DNA from: Lumnitzera littorea
Taxonomy: Eukaryota; Streptophyta; Magnoliopsida; Myrtales; Combretaceae
Assembly (NCBI GenBank): GCA_024138015.1
Contig: JAMXBB010000004.1
Coordinates: forward strand, 106,424,365-106,488,364
Reading direction: 5' to 3'
DNA length: 64,000 nt
Shown here: positions 25,310-37,209 of the stretch, one piece after another
How positions within the stretch are numbered: the stretch's first letter is position 1
How the letters are laid out: each line of letters begins with the position of its first letter
Position numbers and translations under genes: made by a program
The notes under the pieces: generated by a model
What the model was told of the DNA's origin: nothing
Database searches by the model: none
The model's input: the letters and a program-made list of their open reading frames with translations, nothing else

Positions 25310-26180
25310 AACAAACTCTTTACTCTTTACTACTTGTAAAAAGTCTCCTATAGATATGTCCATGAGGGCCCTCCAATACTCAAGTCAATAAGGAAGGTAA
25401 GAAAGATAAAGACTAGGGGGGGCTTGAGCACCAATTGCCCTCGGGGAAAGTGCTTGGGTACAATAAGGGATTGTAGAGAGAAGTGTGAGAGAGCTTTAGG
25501 TAGTGTGTGGTCCGATTAGATCTAGAATCCCCTTACCTGTCAACCCCTTACACTATAAATAGGGTAAAGAGGTACAACTACATAGATACATGTTAGCTTA
25601 GGACTTGTTCGTACTAACTGTTGGTCGATGACATGTGCCATGGAGCTACTAGGATGGCTCTAGGAGTTTATCGACCACAATCACGTTGCTAGTCACGTAT
25701 ATGATCTACAAACCTGATATCTCCAAGATATGTCGAGTGTACTAGTCATACCACATATGCCTGGTTGTAACTAATGAGTTGGGATGAGATGTTAGTGTTA
25801 GAGATAAAAAGGGAGCGAAGAGGTAAGCAAAGCAGCATGAATGCATTACGAGTGACTAGCCAAGTACTAGGGAGCTTGTGAGGCTAGGAGTGTCATCACG
25901 TGTTATGCTCGGACTAGACAAGAGAGTGATTTGTCGCACCTTGAGCTTAGTTGGCTTATTGGTAGAGTCCTCACGTATTGAGCGAGATTTCCATCTTTGG
26001 GCTCGCTAGAATGATTAGCTAAGTCCTTGAAGAGGTGTTCGACAGATTGTATCTTACGGGGCTCAGAGAGAGTAAAGGTATCCAAGTAGGTTAGGATACT
26101 TGAAGAGAGCGGGGAAACCATCTCTCGAAGTGCCAATGGGCCTCCAAGAATCTCTGTCCAAGCTGAGACTCAGGTTAGGT
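25310..26180 (+). mobile_element. Possible LTR fragment of an unidentified retrotransposon
   Basis: Base composition is balanced. A clear TATA box, TATAAATA at 25554-25561, is followed by a GC-balanced leader, and a GGTATCAACA stretch near 26187 resembles a weak tRNA primer-binding site. These would fit U3, R and U5 followed by the start of an internal region on the + strand. No partner LTR or coding domain was found; a 77-codon minus-strand open frame (26136-25903) resembles nothing known to me. Confidence 0.3.
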
Positions 26181-26446
26181 GAGAATTTGGTATCAACAAC
26201 TAATATATAGATAGGACATGCATAAAATATTTTATAAATTTTGAATTTTGATAAAATTAAAATAAGTGAAAAAAGATCTAAATAAGAAATAAATGTTGCA
26301 ATAAAAAAATACAAATAAGATAAAACATAATTGAGATAAAATTCTTATTCATACCTAAGGATAAATAATCCCATAATCATCAAAATTTACTTTAATAATT
26401 TAAAAGTGAAATCTTCCTAGTTTATTGTGAGAGCTTATTAACCTAT

Positions 26447-26705
26447 TGTGGAAAGAATGAAATTCGACATGCAAGAATTTTCCTCAGAGTTGTAAAGTAA
26501 CGTAGAATGAAATAAGTCAAAAGGAAGAAGAAAATGTATTGTTGTGTATTCTATTGATCAATGTCTATTATGTATAATATATACATATATGCTAACTAAC
26601 AAAATTGCCTAAAGTCACACATCAGCTACACATTAGCTATACATCAATTTGGTAATTCTCTATGTTTCAATGAGAAAATATGTATAGAAAAAATAAAAGT
26701 CCTAA
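26447..26705 (-). repeat. 3' LTR of the copia element
   Basis: About 259 bp, matching 34014-34163 joined to 37099-37200. It includes GACATGCAAGAATTTTCCTC, GTCAAAAGGAAGAAGAAAAT and GCTAACTAACAAAA blocks. Its + strand left edge is TGTGG, the complement of a CCACA terminus. Confidence 0.85.
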
Positions 26706-26759
26706 TCCCTTCCCTACTTCAAGTTGGACTTACACAAAGTCCCAACTTGGAAACAAGTG

Positions 26760-28200
26760 AAGAAAAGTATAATGTAGAAGAAAACTTAGTAAAAATATTA
26801 GCTATTTGCTCATGGGAAGAAATATGCAAAATTTTAAGAAACCCATAAGAAATAGTCGCAAACAAAATTGATATCTATGTTAATGTGTTTCATCCTCCCA
26901 TATAATAAGGATATGAAGCAATCATTTGAGTAGATTTATTATCACAAAAGAAGCTAATAGATAAGGAGCAAGGAGCATATAAATCCTATACTATGTAGGA
27001 TACCTCAAAACTTCTTTAACAACGGCTGTGAGGCTCTGATATTCAACCTCTATAGAAGAAGTATTTGCTATATTTTGTTTCTTACACTTTTAAGAGATCA
27101 AAGCATTCCCTTTAAATAAACTAAAACCCATAACAAATTAGTGATCATAAGAAGAGGACAACTGGTCTACATCCGAGTAAGCTATAAGTTGCAAACTATT
27201 TTATGCAAGATAGAAAAGACCAAGATTAATGGTACTTTTAAGGTAGTGAAGTAAGTGGAAAGCAACTTGTAAGTGTAGCAAACGTGGTAAGACACGTACT
27301 AAGTGTAGGAACCACATATGTGTTGTCAAGACGAGTGATTAACAAATATAATAGTTGCCAAACAATTTGACGAAAAAGAAGAGGATCATTAACTAAGTCA
27401 CCTACATTCTTAGTCAACTAAACACTAGTAGGTTAGGGCAGTAAAGCTAACTTGCAAGTAGTAAGACTAGCATCTTCTAAGATATCAAGAATGAACTTCC
27501 TTTGATGTAACAAAGTACCAATAAATATATGACATATCTTAATTCCAAGAAAAGACCTTGCTTAACCAAGGTCTTGAATAGCAAAAACATAATCCAATTC
27601 AACCTTGAAATTAGCAATAGAACTCCTACTGTTACCAATGATTAACATGTTGTAGACATAGAGTAAAACAACCAAGAATACTCCAAATTCAAATCTTGAT
27701 AATAAAGAATAATAATTCATATATGGAACAAAACCTTTATCAATGATAAACTTAGAAATCTTAAGATTCCATAGTCTAGATTCTTGCTTTAAACCATAAA
27801 CCAACCTCTTTAATTTACAAACTTAATTAACTAACTTTAGAATAATCCAAACAAGGCTTCATACAAATTTCCCCATCAAGAAATTCATGTAAAAATGCAT
27901 TATTAATATCAATTTGATGTAGAGGCCAATGATAATAAGTAGCCATAGCAATTAAGATTCTTATGATTCCTAGCTTAACAACTGGTGAAAAAGTATCCTG
28001 GTATTCAATCTCTTCAATTTGTGTATAAATCTTAGTTACTAATCTTACCTTATGTCTCTCAATACTACCATTAAGTCCATATTTAATCTTGCAGAGCCAT
28101 TTAGAGCCTATAGCCTTAGAGTAGCAAATTAGTTATTTCCTAAGTATCATTTAATTCAAGAGCCTCAATTTTCTTTATTGATTGTTGAAATCTAGTTTAG
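26760..28200 (-). pseudogene. Copia reverse transcriptase and RNase H remnant
   Basis: The frame 27804-27562 keeps a reverse transcriptase core: a VYGLKQESRLWN block, then LLYVYNMLIIGNS where the catalytic YVDDM motif has become YVYNM, then a FKVELDYVFAIQDLG block. The first of the two catalytic aspartates is lost, so no activity is possible. Sequence downstream on the - strand (27500 to about 26760) has broken RNase H-like texture. Upstream (28200-27850) the palm region is frameshifted. Confidence 0.8.
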
Positions 28201-28446
28201 ATCTTTAGATGCTTGAGAATGACTAAAAGGTTTTTTGGTTACTTAAACATGTGCTAAGGATGCCACATAGTCTTGGGGGTAAGAATGAAAAGAGTTTGAT
28301 GCAAATGAAGGGTACGAGTAGAAAGTGTATGGTTATTGACCAAAGCATTGAATAATATCAAAGTTTGCTATAAGATCAAAAGAAAGAGAAATAAATGAAG
28401 AATCAATAGGTAAAGAAACATCAAATTAGTGAAGCAACGTTAGAAA

Positions 28447-28760
28447 TTAGAGATAAATGAGAATGTGAGGGTATAATATCAGTATTATCAAAGGATAGGT
28501 CAGAATGTAAAGGAATAGGAGATGAAGATTGAGATGAGGTTTCAAACTTAAAAGGGAAGATGTTCTCATGGAAAATAACATCCTAACTAAGAAAAATTCC
28601 ATGAGATTACATGATATAGACTTATATCCCTTTGAACTGTTTGCATAACTTAGGAAAACACATTTGGTACCTCTCGAATCAAATTTATCCCCATGTGGTT
28701 GAGGAAGAGCAACAAAACAAACACAATTTACCACTCTTAAGTGATTATCAATTGGTTTCT
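28447..28760 (-). pseudogene. Copia integrase C-terminal region remnant
   Basis: The frame shows CKTPHELLFVKKP, then a LRVVNCVCFVALPQPHGDKFD segment, then CVFLSYANSSKGYKS. This is the conserved copia stretch between the integrase core and the reverse transcriptase (normally ...TPYELL..KP..HLRVFGC..F...RG..CVFLGY). The upstream part of the same frame, 28938-28780, is T-rich nonsense caused by an A-rich insertion on the + strand near 28878. Confidence 0.8.
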
Positions 28761-29045
28761 TGACAAATAACAATTCATGTGGTGTTTTACACCTTATCTT
28801 TAACATAAGCATCTTGCTTATGAGGTATATGGTTGTAAGAATGCTTCCCCCAACCCTTACAAAAACAAAAACCAAAAAAAAAAAAAAAAAGCAAGAAAAA
28901 AGTAAACAAACTAACAAATTTCTTAAGCAAATTTGCATGAAATCTCAAAACCTTAGCTATATCAAGTAAATGGCGATGCTTACGCTCAACTTACCCATTT
29001 TATTGTGGATTATATGTGATAAAACACAGGTGAATGATTCCAAGG

Positions 29046-29480
29046 TTAACATGCATGATAAATAAATTCTAAACCATTATCTAACCTTACAATTTTAGGA
29101 ACAGCTTTGAAATGATTCTTAGCTAGTTTAACGAATTTGTTAAGAACTCTTATAACTTGTGACTTGTTATTAAGTATGAAATTCCAAGTGCAATAAGCAT
29201 AGTTATTAAGTAAGGTAAGAAAATAACAAGCACCATGCAAAGATGGCATTGAAAAAGGACCTCAAACATCCATGTGAACAAGATAAAAAGTAACATTAGA
29301 TCAACATTCACTTCTTTCAAATGGAAGTCTATGTCCTTTAGCTTGGAAAAAAATCAACAAACAAAATTATTGAAATTTAGATGTTTACCAATATCTAAAT
29401 GCTAAAGTTTGGAAATTGAAGAGTGACCAAGTCTATCGTAAAACAAATGAATAAGACCAGTTTCATTACAATAAGAACAA
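29046..29480 (-). pseudogene. Copia GAG-pre-integrase and integrase core remnant
   Basis: The frame 29249-29046 reads PSLHGACYFLTLLNNYAYCTWNF, then a KSQVIRVLNKFVKLAKNHF block, then VPKIVRLDNGLEF. This matches the copia integrase core, where the first catalytic Asp position in D[DN]YSR has become NNYAY and the second motif SDNGTEF has become LDNGLEF. At about 29400-29460 an RLGHSSISKL-like motif marks the GAG-pre-integrase domain. Frameshifts separate the two. Confidence 0.8.
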
Positions 29481-29803
29481 AAATTAAAAGAAATGGATAA
29501 ATTTGCAGCAACTTTTGACTTAGCTAAGCTAAACATGTTAGAGTTCATGATTTACAGCCCATGTTCAACTTTCGTTGAGGCAACAATTTGATTATTTTTC
29601 AGGCTCTATAATGTAAATGAAGAAGAATAAACAAAACAGTTGTCATAGATGAATTATCAGCTAACGCATGATGAAGAGACAAAAGGTTATGTGCAAAATC
29701 TAGAATAGATAAGGCATATGCAATGTCAAAGAACAACTTATGTGAATTGATCCAACTATTTGAGTAGATTTGAAAGAACTATCAAGTAAACATAGAAATG
29801 GGA

Positions 29804-32735
29804 TGTAAGCCCTAAAGTTAAGCCAAATAACCGTAGGATTGAACTTAGAACCCAAGGTTTAGAGCGATCGATTAAAGGATCCGATTAAACCCAAATTATA
29901 AACTATTTAGAGAAATATTAGTAAAAATGACTCCGTAAACTTAAATTTAAGAAAATAAATAGTAAAATAGGAGACTATAAAATTTTCAAATTTTAAGCAT
30001 AATAATTGCTAATTACCGAAAAGGCGAAAAATATACTATAATAATTAATAAATTACTAGAGATAGATTATATGTATACTAAAAATTTTAGAATGACCAAA
30101 ATAATATTTAGGAATGTTCATGTGTACCCCACATGTATTTACGTGTAGATAAAAATACTCGTAATTACCTAAATTGGCCAAAAACTAAGCAAATAATTAA
30201 AGAAAATTATAAAATAATTATGGAAAAATCAGAAGATGATAAGCTGAATTAAGATAAGGTCGTGGCATGTTCAAAGTTGCAAAAGAAAAATTAGCCAATA
30301 AAAATTGAACAACTTAAAAGCCAAAAATCAAGGAATTTGGACAAAGTCTTGTCAAATTAATGCATATTAATTACTACAATTGTCTATAAATAGGAAAAAA
30401 AATTTTCAGAAGTCATTTGGTCAGTTTAGAATCTGAGAAAAAATGGAACATTGAAAAAATTGAGAGAAAATCCAGAAAATAAAAAAAAAAAAGAAAACTG
30501 TGCAAATTAGGCAAGTGAACTAAAACCACCACTCACCACCACTTGGAACTGAACCACCACCACCACCCTACACTAGAACCACCGCCTGGACCAGCCGACA
30601 ACCTTGGACCAGGTTTGGACGGCCAGAAAGCTTCGAACCGGTTAGTCATTTATTCACCCCGATTTTTGAATAATTTTGTAAAATTAGTTATTTTGCCTAG
30701 AAAATTATGAAACTTGTTATTCTCAAGTTTTATTGTATGTAGATTTAGGGAAAAATATTTATTTAGTTTAATTATATCTGAAAATATAGGATCCTTAACA
30801 AATTGTTCAAAACCGAGCATGATTAAACCGAAAAATAAATAGGCTTAGGAGTGTAGTTTGGAGCTCAAAATTTTTTTGTAGGATGCTCATATGATGTAGA
30901 ACAGTGCTATGAAGCCATTTTTTTAAAATTAATTTTCGAAATTTTTAAGTTAATTTTTTGCCCTAAAATGATGGAAAAATTGGGTGATTTGAGGTTAATT
31001 AGGTGATTAAGATATTAATTACTGATTTAGATAGTAATTAGATGTTTAGGGATGTTAATTTTTGATGTGGAACCCTAATCCTAACCTTTGGAGTATTAAG
31101 TATGGTTAATTTAGGAAATTAGGTAATTAATATAAGAAATTAGTAATATGTGAAATTGTAAATTTATAAATTTAAAAATTAGAGTTATTTAGATAATATT
31201 AGAGTAAAAATCAGAGTAATATTAAATCTGAATTAAGATTGAATTTTAGGTAATTATATAAAAAATTAAGATTTTCTCACATTGGGGATAAATTCGATAC
31301 CCTAATTAGGATTAGTGTGTACCGAATAGCTTAGAATACTAAATTAAGACCTAATAGGATATTTGAATACTCGAGTTTAATGTGATTAATTTCACATTAG
31401 GATTCAAGCATGTTTAGGACTTAGAAATCGAACTAAAACCTAATTTAGAAATCGATGTGGAAATTGAACCCAAACCTAACCCCAAATCTAGAATAATTAT
31501 AAAAGACTTAAGACCTAGATAAATAGGTATATTAAACCCTAAACCAAACATAATAATAAGCGTTATAGGATAAAATGAACCTATAATAGTTATATGAAAA
31601 ACTGAAACCATGTTTGTGTTATAGGGATGATCGACGATAGCCTGGGCAAATCGGACCTCGAATAAGTGAGTGAGGAGTCGAGGTAAGTTGGGATTAATAC
31701 AATGCTATATTTTGGAGGCTTAAGATTATGCTTGGTTGTGCTTGTTAGATAGTTGAATGTGTGCATGTGCTTGATTATGAGTGATGCTATGATTCTGTTT
31801 ATTGCTCTGGCACATATGGTATGAATTGTATGAAAGGATTAATCACCTTAAACTGGACTTAATTAAATATCCAACCAGTAATCATAATCGAACATGCATG
31901 GCAACCCGTTAGGGGAACTTAGGACTCTCCGGCCAAATACCAATCCTTTCGGAAGGGATAGCGTAGGATTGCAAAATGGTCCCTTCTTCATCCTCGGTCG
32001 AACTAAGTGACAGGAGAGGAGGTCGCGGCGAGGGTGAAGACAGTGGTTTGAAGGTAATCGCGGGAGGATTAAGGTCTTCATTATACAAGCTTGGGTTTAG
32101 TCGTGAGCTGTTGCATTAATGGCAACTCCTCAACCCAGATTAGAGTGGGCACAATTTCTCTAATCTCACGACGGGCCGGACAACGTCGTGCGATGGCATT
32201 TGCTTGCACATGTATTGCATCTAATAAGTGATTGAAAACCTTGTTGTGTTTCTGGTATAGTTTTAAGTCCTCCGTCTCTACTTACTGAGCTGTGGTTACT
32301 CATATCCCTATAGACGTCGTGCAGGTGCTGGCTAAGAAGCGGCAAACAACTACTCTGAAGCTAGCAACTGTTGGATCATAGGGAGTGAGGAAAAATATTG
32401 AAGAATAAACACATACTTTTAAGGTCTAAGTTTTTATTTTAGAATTAGTTTTCATTTCCGAATGATGTAATAATTTAGAAAGATACTATAGAGAAATATT
32501 GTAAACTTTAATTGCAATAACTGAATTATAACATATATATATATATATATATATAATTCCTCACTTTGTTTTAGGTAAATGATTTATTTGAATTACAAAC
32601 TGTCTACTTCAAAGCAGGTTAGTTGTGGATGCCTTGTGTAGATCAAGTCTAAGATAGCGGTTGTAAGGCCAACTTCTATCTTAGGATGGTTTACACGGCG
32701 GGGCTGTTACGACTCTACCGCTTCGGGACGTAACC
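29804..32735 (+). mobile_element. Solo LTR 1, 2.93 kb, inserted in the copia element
   Basis: The sequence begins TGTAAGCCC and matches the reverse complement of 34164-37098 from end to end, with only small indels visible. Flanking pentamers TGGGA (29799-29803) and TAGGA (32736-32740) are a probable target duplication with one change. The right terminus is degraded (TAACC where the other copy implies TGACA). No internal retrotransposon region is present, so it is a solo LTR or LTR-like non-autonomous unit. The superfamily is uncertain; LTRs of this size with 5-bp duplications are common among large Ty3/gypsy elements. A TA microsatellite at about 32530-32553 is unique to this copy. It interrupts the copia pol just after the protease active-site remnant. 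Confidence 0.85.
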
Positions 32736-32739
32736 TAGG

Positions 32740-33960
32740 ATTGGTCAAGAATTGAATTTCATGAAATGATAGTTTAGAAGGGCTAATATGGTCCGTTGCA
32801 CTCAAATCAACAATCTAAGATCTATAAAAGTTATTCTCAATACTAAAGTAAGATTGGTTTGACAACATACTTACAAATTGAACTTTGTTTACCATTAAAT
32901 CATCTTGAGCTTGTTGCTCTTTCATGAATTTTAGCATCTCTTGGCATAAACTTTGAAAAGCTTGTGAATCAACATAACTAGAAATATTAGAGGATAAGTT
33001 AGATGCAACATTTTCACCACTTTCATAGAATCTGTTGATACAAAATTTGTAGATTTAGAGAATTTATTGATACAAAATTTGCATATTGATATTGAATATT
33101 TTGAATTGGCCTCTTCCATTTGTACCAATTAGGAAATCGCTTGAATCGAAAATAATTGTCTATTGCATGTCCAATACCCTTATAATGCTTGCATGTTGCT
33201 CTGGATTTGGCTTCATTCCTATCATTGTTGTCATTTCCTCCTTTGTTTCCACCATGTTTGGACAAGGCAAAAGTTATACCATCTATTTCACCACAAAAAC
33301 TAGTATTTGAGGTGATTTCTCACTATTTCTCCACTTGTTAAACCATATAGTAAGCATTGTTAATTAAAGGTAGTAGATTTGTAGATGATATGTAACTATG
33401 GATCGAGTCAAAATCTTCATTTACTCTCTTAAAAAATTGAATGAAGTAATTTTGGGATTAAAAATCTGCAACTCTTTCCTTCAACTTACATGAACACAAC
33501 TCCATAAGACCATAATCACAAGTAGGGGAAAATTAGAAAGCTAATAATTAATCCTAATATTGCTTTAACCTATTATAGTGTGCTCTGACAAACAAGTTCA
33601 TTTGCTTTAAGATTATGCATAGATTGCACTATAAATAATTTTGTGAAAGTTCGCTCAACATTGAATTCAATACCCACTAGTGAACCATATAATCATATCT
33701 AACCCATTTGATACGATTCGATGAATCTTGATTAGGTTTTATTATAGTACCATCTACCATCTATAATACCTAATCCCATCTTGATTGAACAACTTTAAGC
33801 CAAGAAATTCATTCTGTTGAGTACAATATTTACCATTTACCATACTAGGGTTATCAGAACTTGATATGAATAAAGGATAAAAGATACTTTGATCTCCTTA
33901 TGACATGATCAATATTAGAAAACGAACGAGAAGAGACGATATCAAGAAATTCTAAGATCA
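32740..33960 (-). pseudogene. Copia gag and protease remnant
   Basis: The frame 33265-33023 contains CKHYKGIGHAIDNYF followed by RFPNWYKWKR, a decayed copia gag zinc knuckle (usual CxxCxxxGHxxxxC) in which the second and last cysteines are tyrosines. Around 32820-32785 the - strand reads IVDLSATDHIS where functional copia proteases have VDSGATDHI; the DSG catalytic triad is now DLS and a stop precedes it. The N-terminal gag (33960-33300) is fragmented in three frames. Confidence 0.75.
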
Positions 33961-34001
33961 ATCAAATGCTATGAAAAAACTATTCTTTACATGCCACTTT
34001 T

Positions 34002-34013
34002 GCTCTTATACCA
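34002..34013 (-). other. Primer-binding site of the copia element
   Basis: The complement reads TGGTATAAGAGC, one mismatch from TGGTATCAGAGC, the initiator-methionine-tRNA site of most plant LTR elements. It immediately adjoins the 5' LTR boundary at 34014, which fixes the element's orientation. Confidence 0.85.
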
Positions 34014-34163
34014 TGTGAAATGAATGAATTTTGACATGCAAGAATTTTCCTCAAAGAAGCAGAATAATGCAAAGGAGAAGAAGTCAAAAGGAAGAAGAAA
34101 ATGTATTGTTATGTACTCTGTTAATCAAAGTCTGTTATGTACAATATATATGTGTGTGCTAAC

Positions 34164-37098
34164 TGTCACGTCCTGAAGCGGCAGAGTCGTAACAGCCCCC
34201 GCTGTGTAAACCATCCTAAGATAGAAGTTGGCCTTACAACCACTATCTTAGACCTGATCTACACAAGGCGTCAACGACTAACCCGCTTTGAAGTAAACAG
34301 TTTGTAATTTAAATAAATCATTAATCTAAGAAAGTGAGGAAATATATCTATGCTATAATTCAGCTATTGTAATTAAGGTTTACAATATTTCTCCGTAATA
34401 TATTTCCTAGTTGTTACATTATTCAAAATGAAAAGTCATTCTAAAATAAAAACTTAAACCTTAAAATATGTGTTTATTCTTCACATGTTTTTCCTCACTC
34501 CCTAGGATCCAGCAGTTGCTAGCTTCAGAGTAGTTGTTGCCGCTTCTTAGCCAGCACCTGCACGACGTCTATAGGGATGTGAGCAACCACAGCTCAGTAA
34601 GTTAGGACGGAGGACTTAAAACTATACCATACACACAATAAGGTTTTCAAGCACTTATTAGGTGCAATGCATGTGCAAGCAAATGCCATCACACGACGTT
34701 GTCCGGCCCGTCGTGAGATTAGAGAAATTGCGCCCGCTCTAATCCGGGTTGAGGAGTTACCGTTAATGCAACAGCTCACGACCAAACCCAGGCTTGTGTA
34801 ATGGAGACCTTGCTCCTCCCATGACTACCTTCGAACCACTGTCTTCACCCCCGCCGCGACCTCCTCTCCTGTCACTTAGTTCGACTGAGGATGAAGAAGG
34901 GACCATTTTGCAATCCTGCGCTATCCCTTCCGAAGGGGTCGGTATTTGGCCGGAGAGTCCTAAATCCCCTAACGGGTTGTCATGCATGTTCGATTATGAT
35001 TACTGGTCGTATATTTAATTAAGTTCAGTTTAGGGTGATCAATCATTACATACAATTCATACAATATGTGCCAGAGCAACAAACAGAATCATAGTATCAC
35101 CCATAATCAAGCACATGCACACATTCAACTATCTAACAAGCACAACCAAGCATAATCTTAAGCCTCCAAAATACAGCATCGTATTAATCCCAACTTACCT
35201 CGACTCCTCGCTCACTCACTCGAGGTCCGATTTGCTCAGGCCATCGCCGATCATCCCTATAACACGAACGTGGTTTCAGCTTTTCATATAAATATTATAA
35301 GTTTGTTTTATCCTATAATGCTTATTGTTAGGTTTTGTTTAAGGTTTAATATGCCTAATTATCTAGGTATTAAGTCTTTTATAATTATTCTAGGTTTGGG
35401 TTTAGGTTTGGGTTCGGTCTCGGTTTTCGCATCAATTTCCAAATTAGGTTTTGGTTCGATTTTTAAATCCTTAACATGTTCGAATCCTAATGTGAAATTA
35501 ATCACATTAAGCTCGAGTATCCAAATATCCTATTGGGTCGAAATTTTGGTATTCTAAACTATTCGGTACACGCTAACCCTAATTGAGGTATCGAATTTAT
35601 TCCCGATGTGTAAAAATCTTACATTTTGAGATATTTACTTAAAATTAAATATTATTTCAGATTTATTATTTTTCTGATTTCAATTATAATATTATCTGAA
35701 TAACTTTATTTTTTTTTTTAGATTTATTAATTTACATTTTCACATATTCCTAATTTCTTATATTCTTTACCTAATTTCCCTAATTAAACATACTTAGTAC
35801 CTAAAGGCTAGGATTAGGGTTCCACTGCAGAGATTAACTTCCTTAAACATCTAATTAAGATCCAAATCAGTAATTAACATCCTAATCACCTAATTAATCC
35901 TAAATCACCCAATTTTACCGTCATTTTAGGGCTAAAAATTAACTTAAAATTTTCGAAAATTATTTTAAAAAAAATGGCTTCATAGCATTGTTCTACATTA
36001 TATGAGAATCCTACAGAAAAATTTTGAGCCCCAAACTACATCCCTAAGCCTATTTAATTTCCGGTTTAATCATGCTCGGTTTTGAACAATTTGTTAAGGA
36101 CCCTATATTTCCAGACATAATTAAAATAAATCAACATTTTTCCCTAAATCTACATACAATAAAACCTCAGAATAACAAGTTTCATAATTTTCTAGGCAAA
36201 ATAACTAATTTTACAAAATTTTACAAGAATCGGGCTGGAATTTGGACTCACCGGTTCAGGTGGCTCCGGCCACCGCGGGCCGCCGTGGCCTTGTCGGCCG
36301 ACCTGGGCGCTGCCACCATCGTGTGGTGGTGGTGGCCGTCCACTCCTAGCTCCTCGTTTGGTGTGGGTTCCCTTTAAAACCCCTAACTGCACAGTTTTTC
36401 TTATTTTTTTTTATTTTCTGGATTTTCTCTCAAATTTTCGACTCTCCCTAATTTTCTCTGATTTCTAACTGTCCAAATGAGTTCCTGGATTTTTCTTGCT
36501 ATTTATAGACATTTTTTGTAATTATTATGCATTAATTTGACAAGATTTTGTCAACTTTCCTTGATTTTTGGCTTTTTGTTTGTCCAATTCTTATTGGATA
36601 ATTTTTATTTTTCTGATTTGAACCTGCCACGACCTTATCTTGATTCATCTTATCATCTTCTGATTTTTTCTTATTTTTCCATAATTATTTTATATTTTTC
36701 TTTAATTATTTGCTTAGTTTTCGGCCAATTTTAGTAATTACGCGTATTTTTATCTACACGTAAATACATGTAGGGTACACGTGAACATTCCTAAATATTA
36801 TTTTGGTCATTCTAAAATTTTTAATATACATATAATCTATCTCTAATAATTTTTTAGTTATTATATTACACTTTTTGCCTTTTCGGTAATTAGCAGTTAT
36901 TAGGCTTAAAATTTGAAAATTTTATAGTCTCCTATTTTACTATTTATTTTCTTAAATTTAAGTTTACGGGGTCATTTTTACTAATATTCTTCTCAATAGT
37001 TTATAATTTGGGTGTGATCGGATTCTTTAACCGATCCCCCTAAACCTTGGGTTCTAGACTTAATCCTATGGTTACTTGGCTTAACTTTGGGGCTTACA
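34164..37098 (-). mobile_element. Solo LTR 2, 2.94 kb, inserted in the copia 5' LTR
   Basis: The + strand starts TGTCACGTCC and ends GGCTTACA, giving TG...CA termini. Perfect 5-bp duplications CTAAC lie at 34159-34163 and 37099-37103, and the same CTAAC site is intact and uninterrupted in the sister copia LTR near 26592, proving insertion. It is the inverted counterpart of 29804-32735. A short GC-rich segment (36235-36360) with codon-repeat-like CC/GG runs corresponds to the CCACCACC-rich stretch at 30525-30640 in copy 1. Open frames at 35270-35557 (+) and 31611-31414 (-) are matching positions in the two copies, rich in LG repeats, with no known domain. Confidence 0.92.
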
Positions 37099-37209
37099 CT
37101 AACTAACAAAACTACCTAAAATTACACATCAATTGCACATCAATTTACAAAGTCCAAGTGTTCTAATGAGAAAATTTGTATAGAAAATAAATAAAAGCCT
37201 TAATATTTA

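Larger units (their letters stand above)
26447..37200 (-). mobile_element. Degenerate Ty1/copia retrotransposon, interrupted by two solo LTRs
   Basis: The element lies on the - strand. Its 3' LTR is at 26447 to about 26705; its 5' LTR is 34014-34163 continued at 37099 to about 37200. The two LTRs align along their full length when the insertion is skipped. A primer-binding site (complement of 34002-34013, TGGTATAAGAGC) abuts the 5' LTR, and a polypurine tract (complement of about 26707-26720, AGGGAAGGGA) abuts the 3' LTR. Between them, in order, are gag, protease, integrase, reverse transcriptase and RNase H remnants; integrase before reverse transcriptase is the copia order. Removing the two insertions and their duplications leaves about 4.9 kb, a normal copia length. 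All domains carry stops, frameshifts or substitutions, so the element is dead. The outer edge of the 5' LTR is imprecise because the expected terminal TG is not conserved. Confidence 0.9.

Noticed and set aside
28447..28938. A single 163-codon host protein on the - strand
   Set aside because: The C-terminal half is clearly copia pol, and the N-terminal half is the translation of an A-rich insertion; it is a transposon remnant.
35270..35557. A novel LG-repeat membrane protein
   Set aside because: The matching position in the other LTR copy also reads open, but only because both are copies of the same AT-rich LTR. No start context, domain or codon pattern supports translation.
36072..36377. 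A coding gene in the GC-rich patch at 36235-36360
   Set aside because: It falls inside the solo LTR. The counterpart in the other copy (30525-30640) is changed by indels that break the frame, so the patch is a conserved LTR feature rather than a protein.
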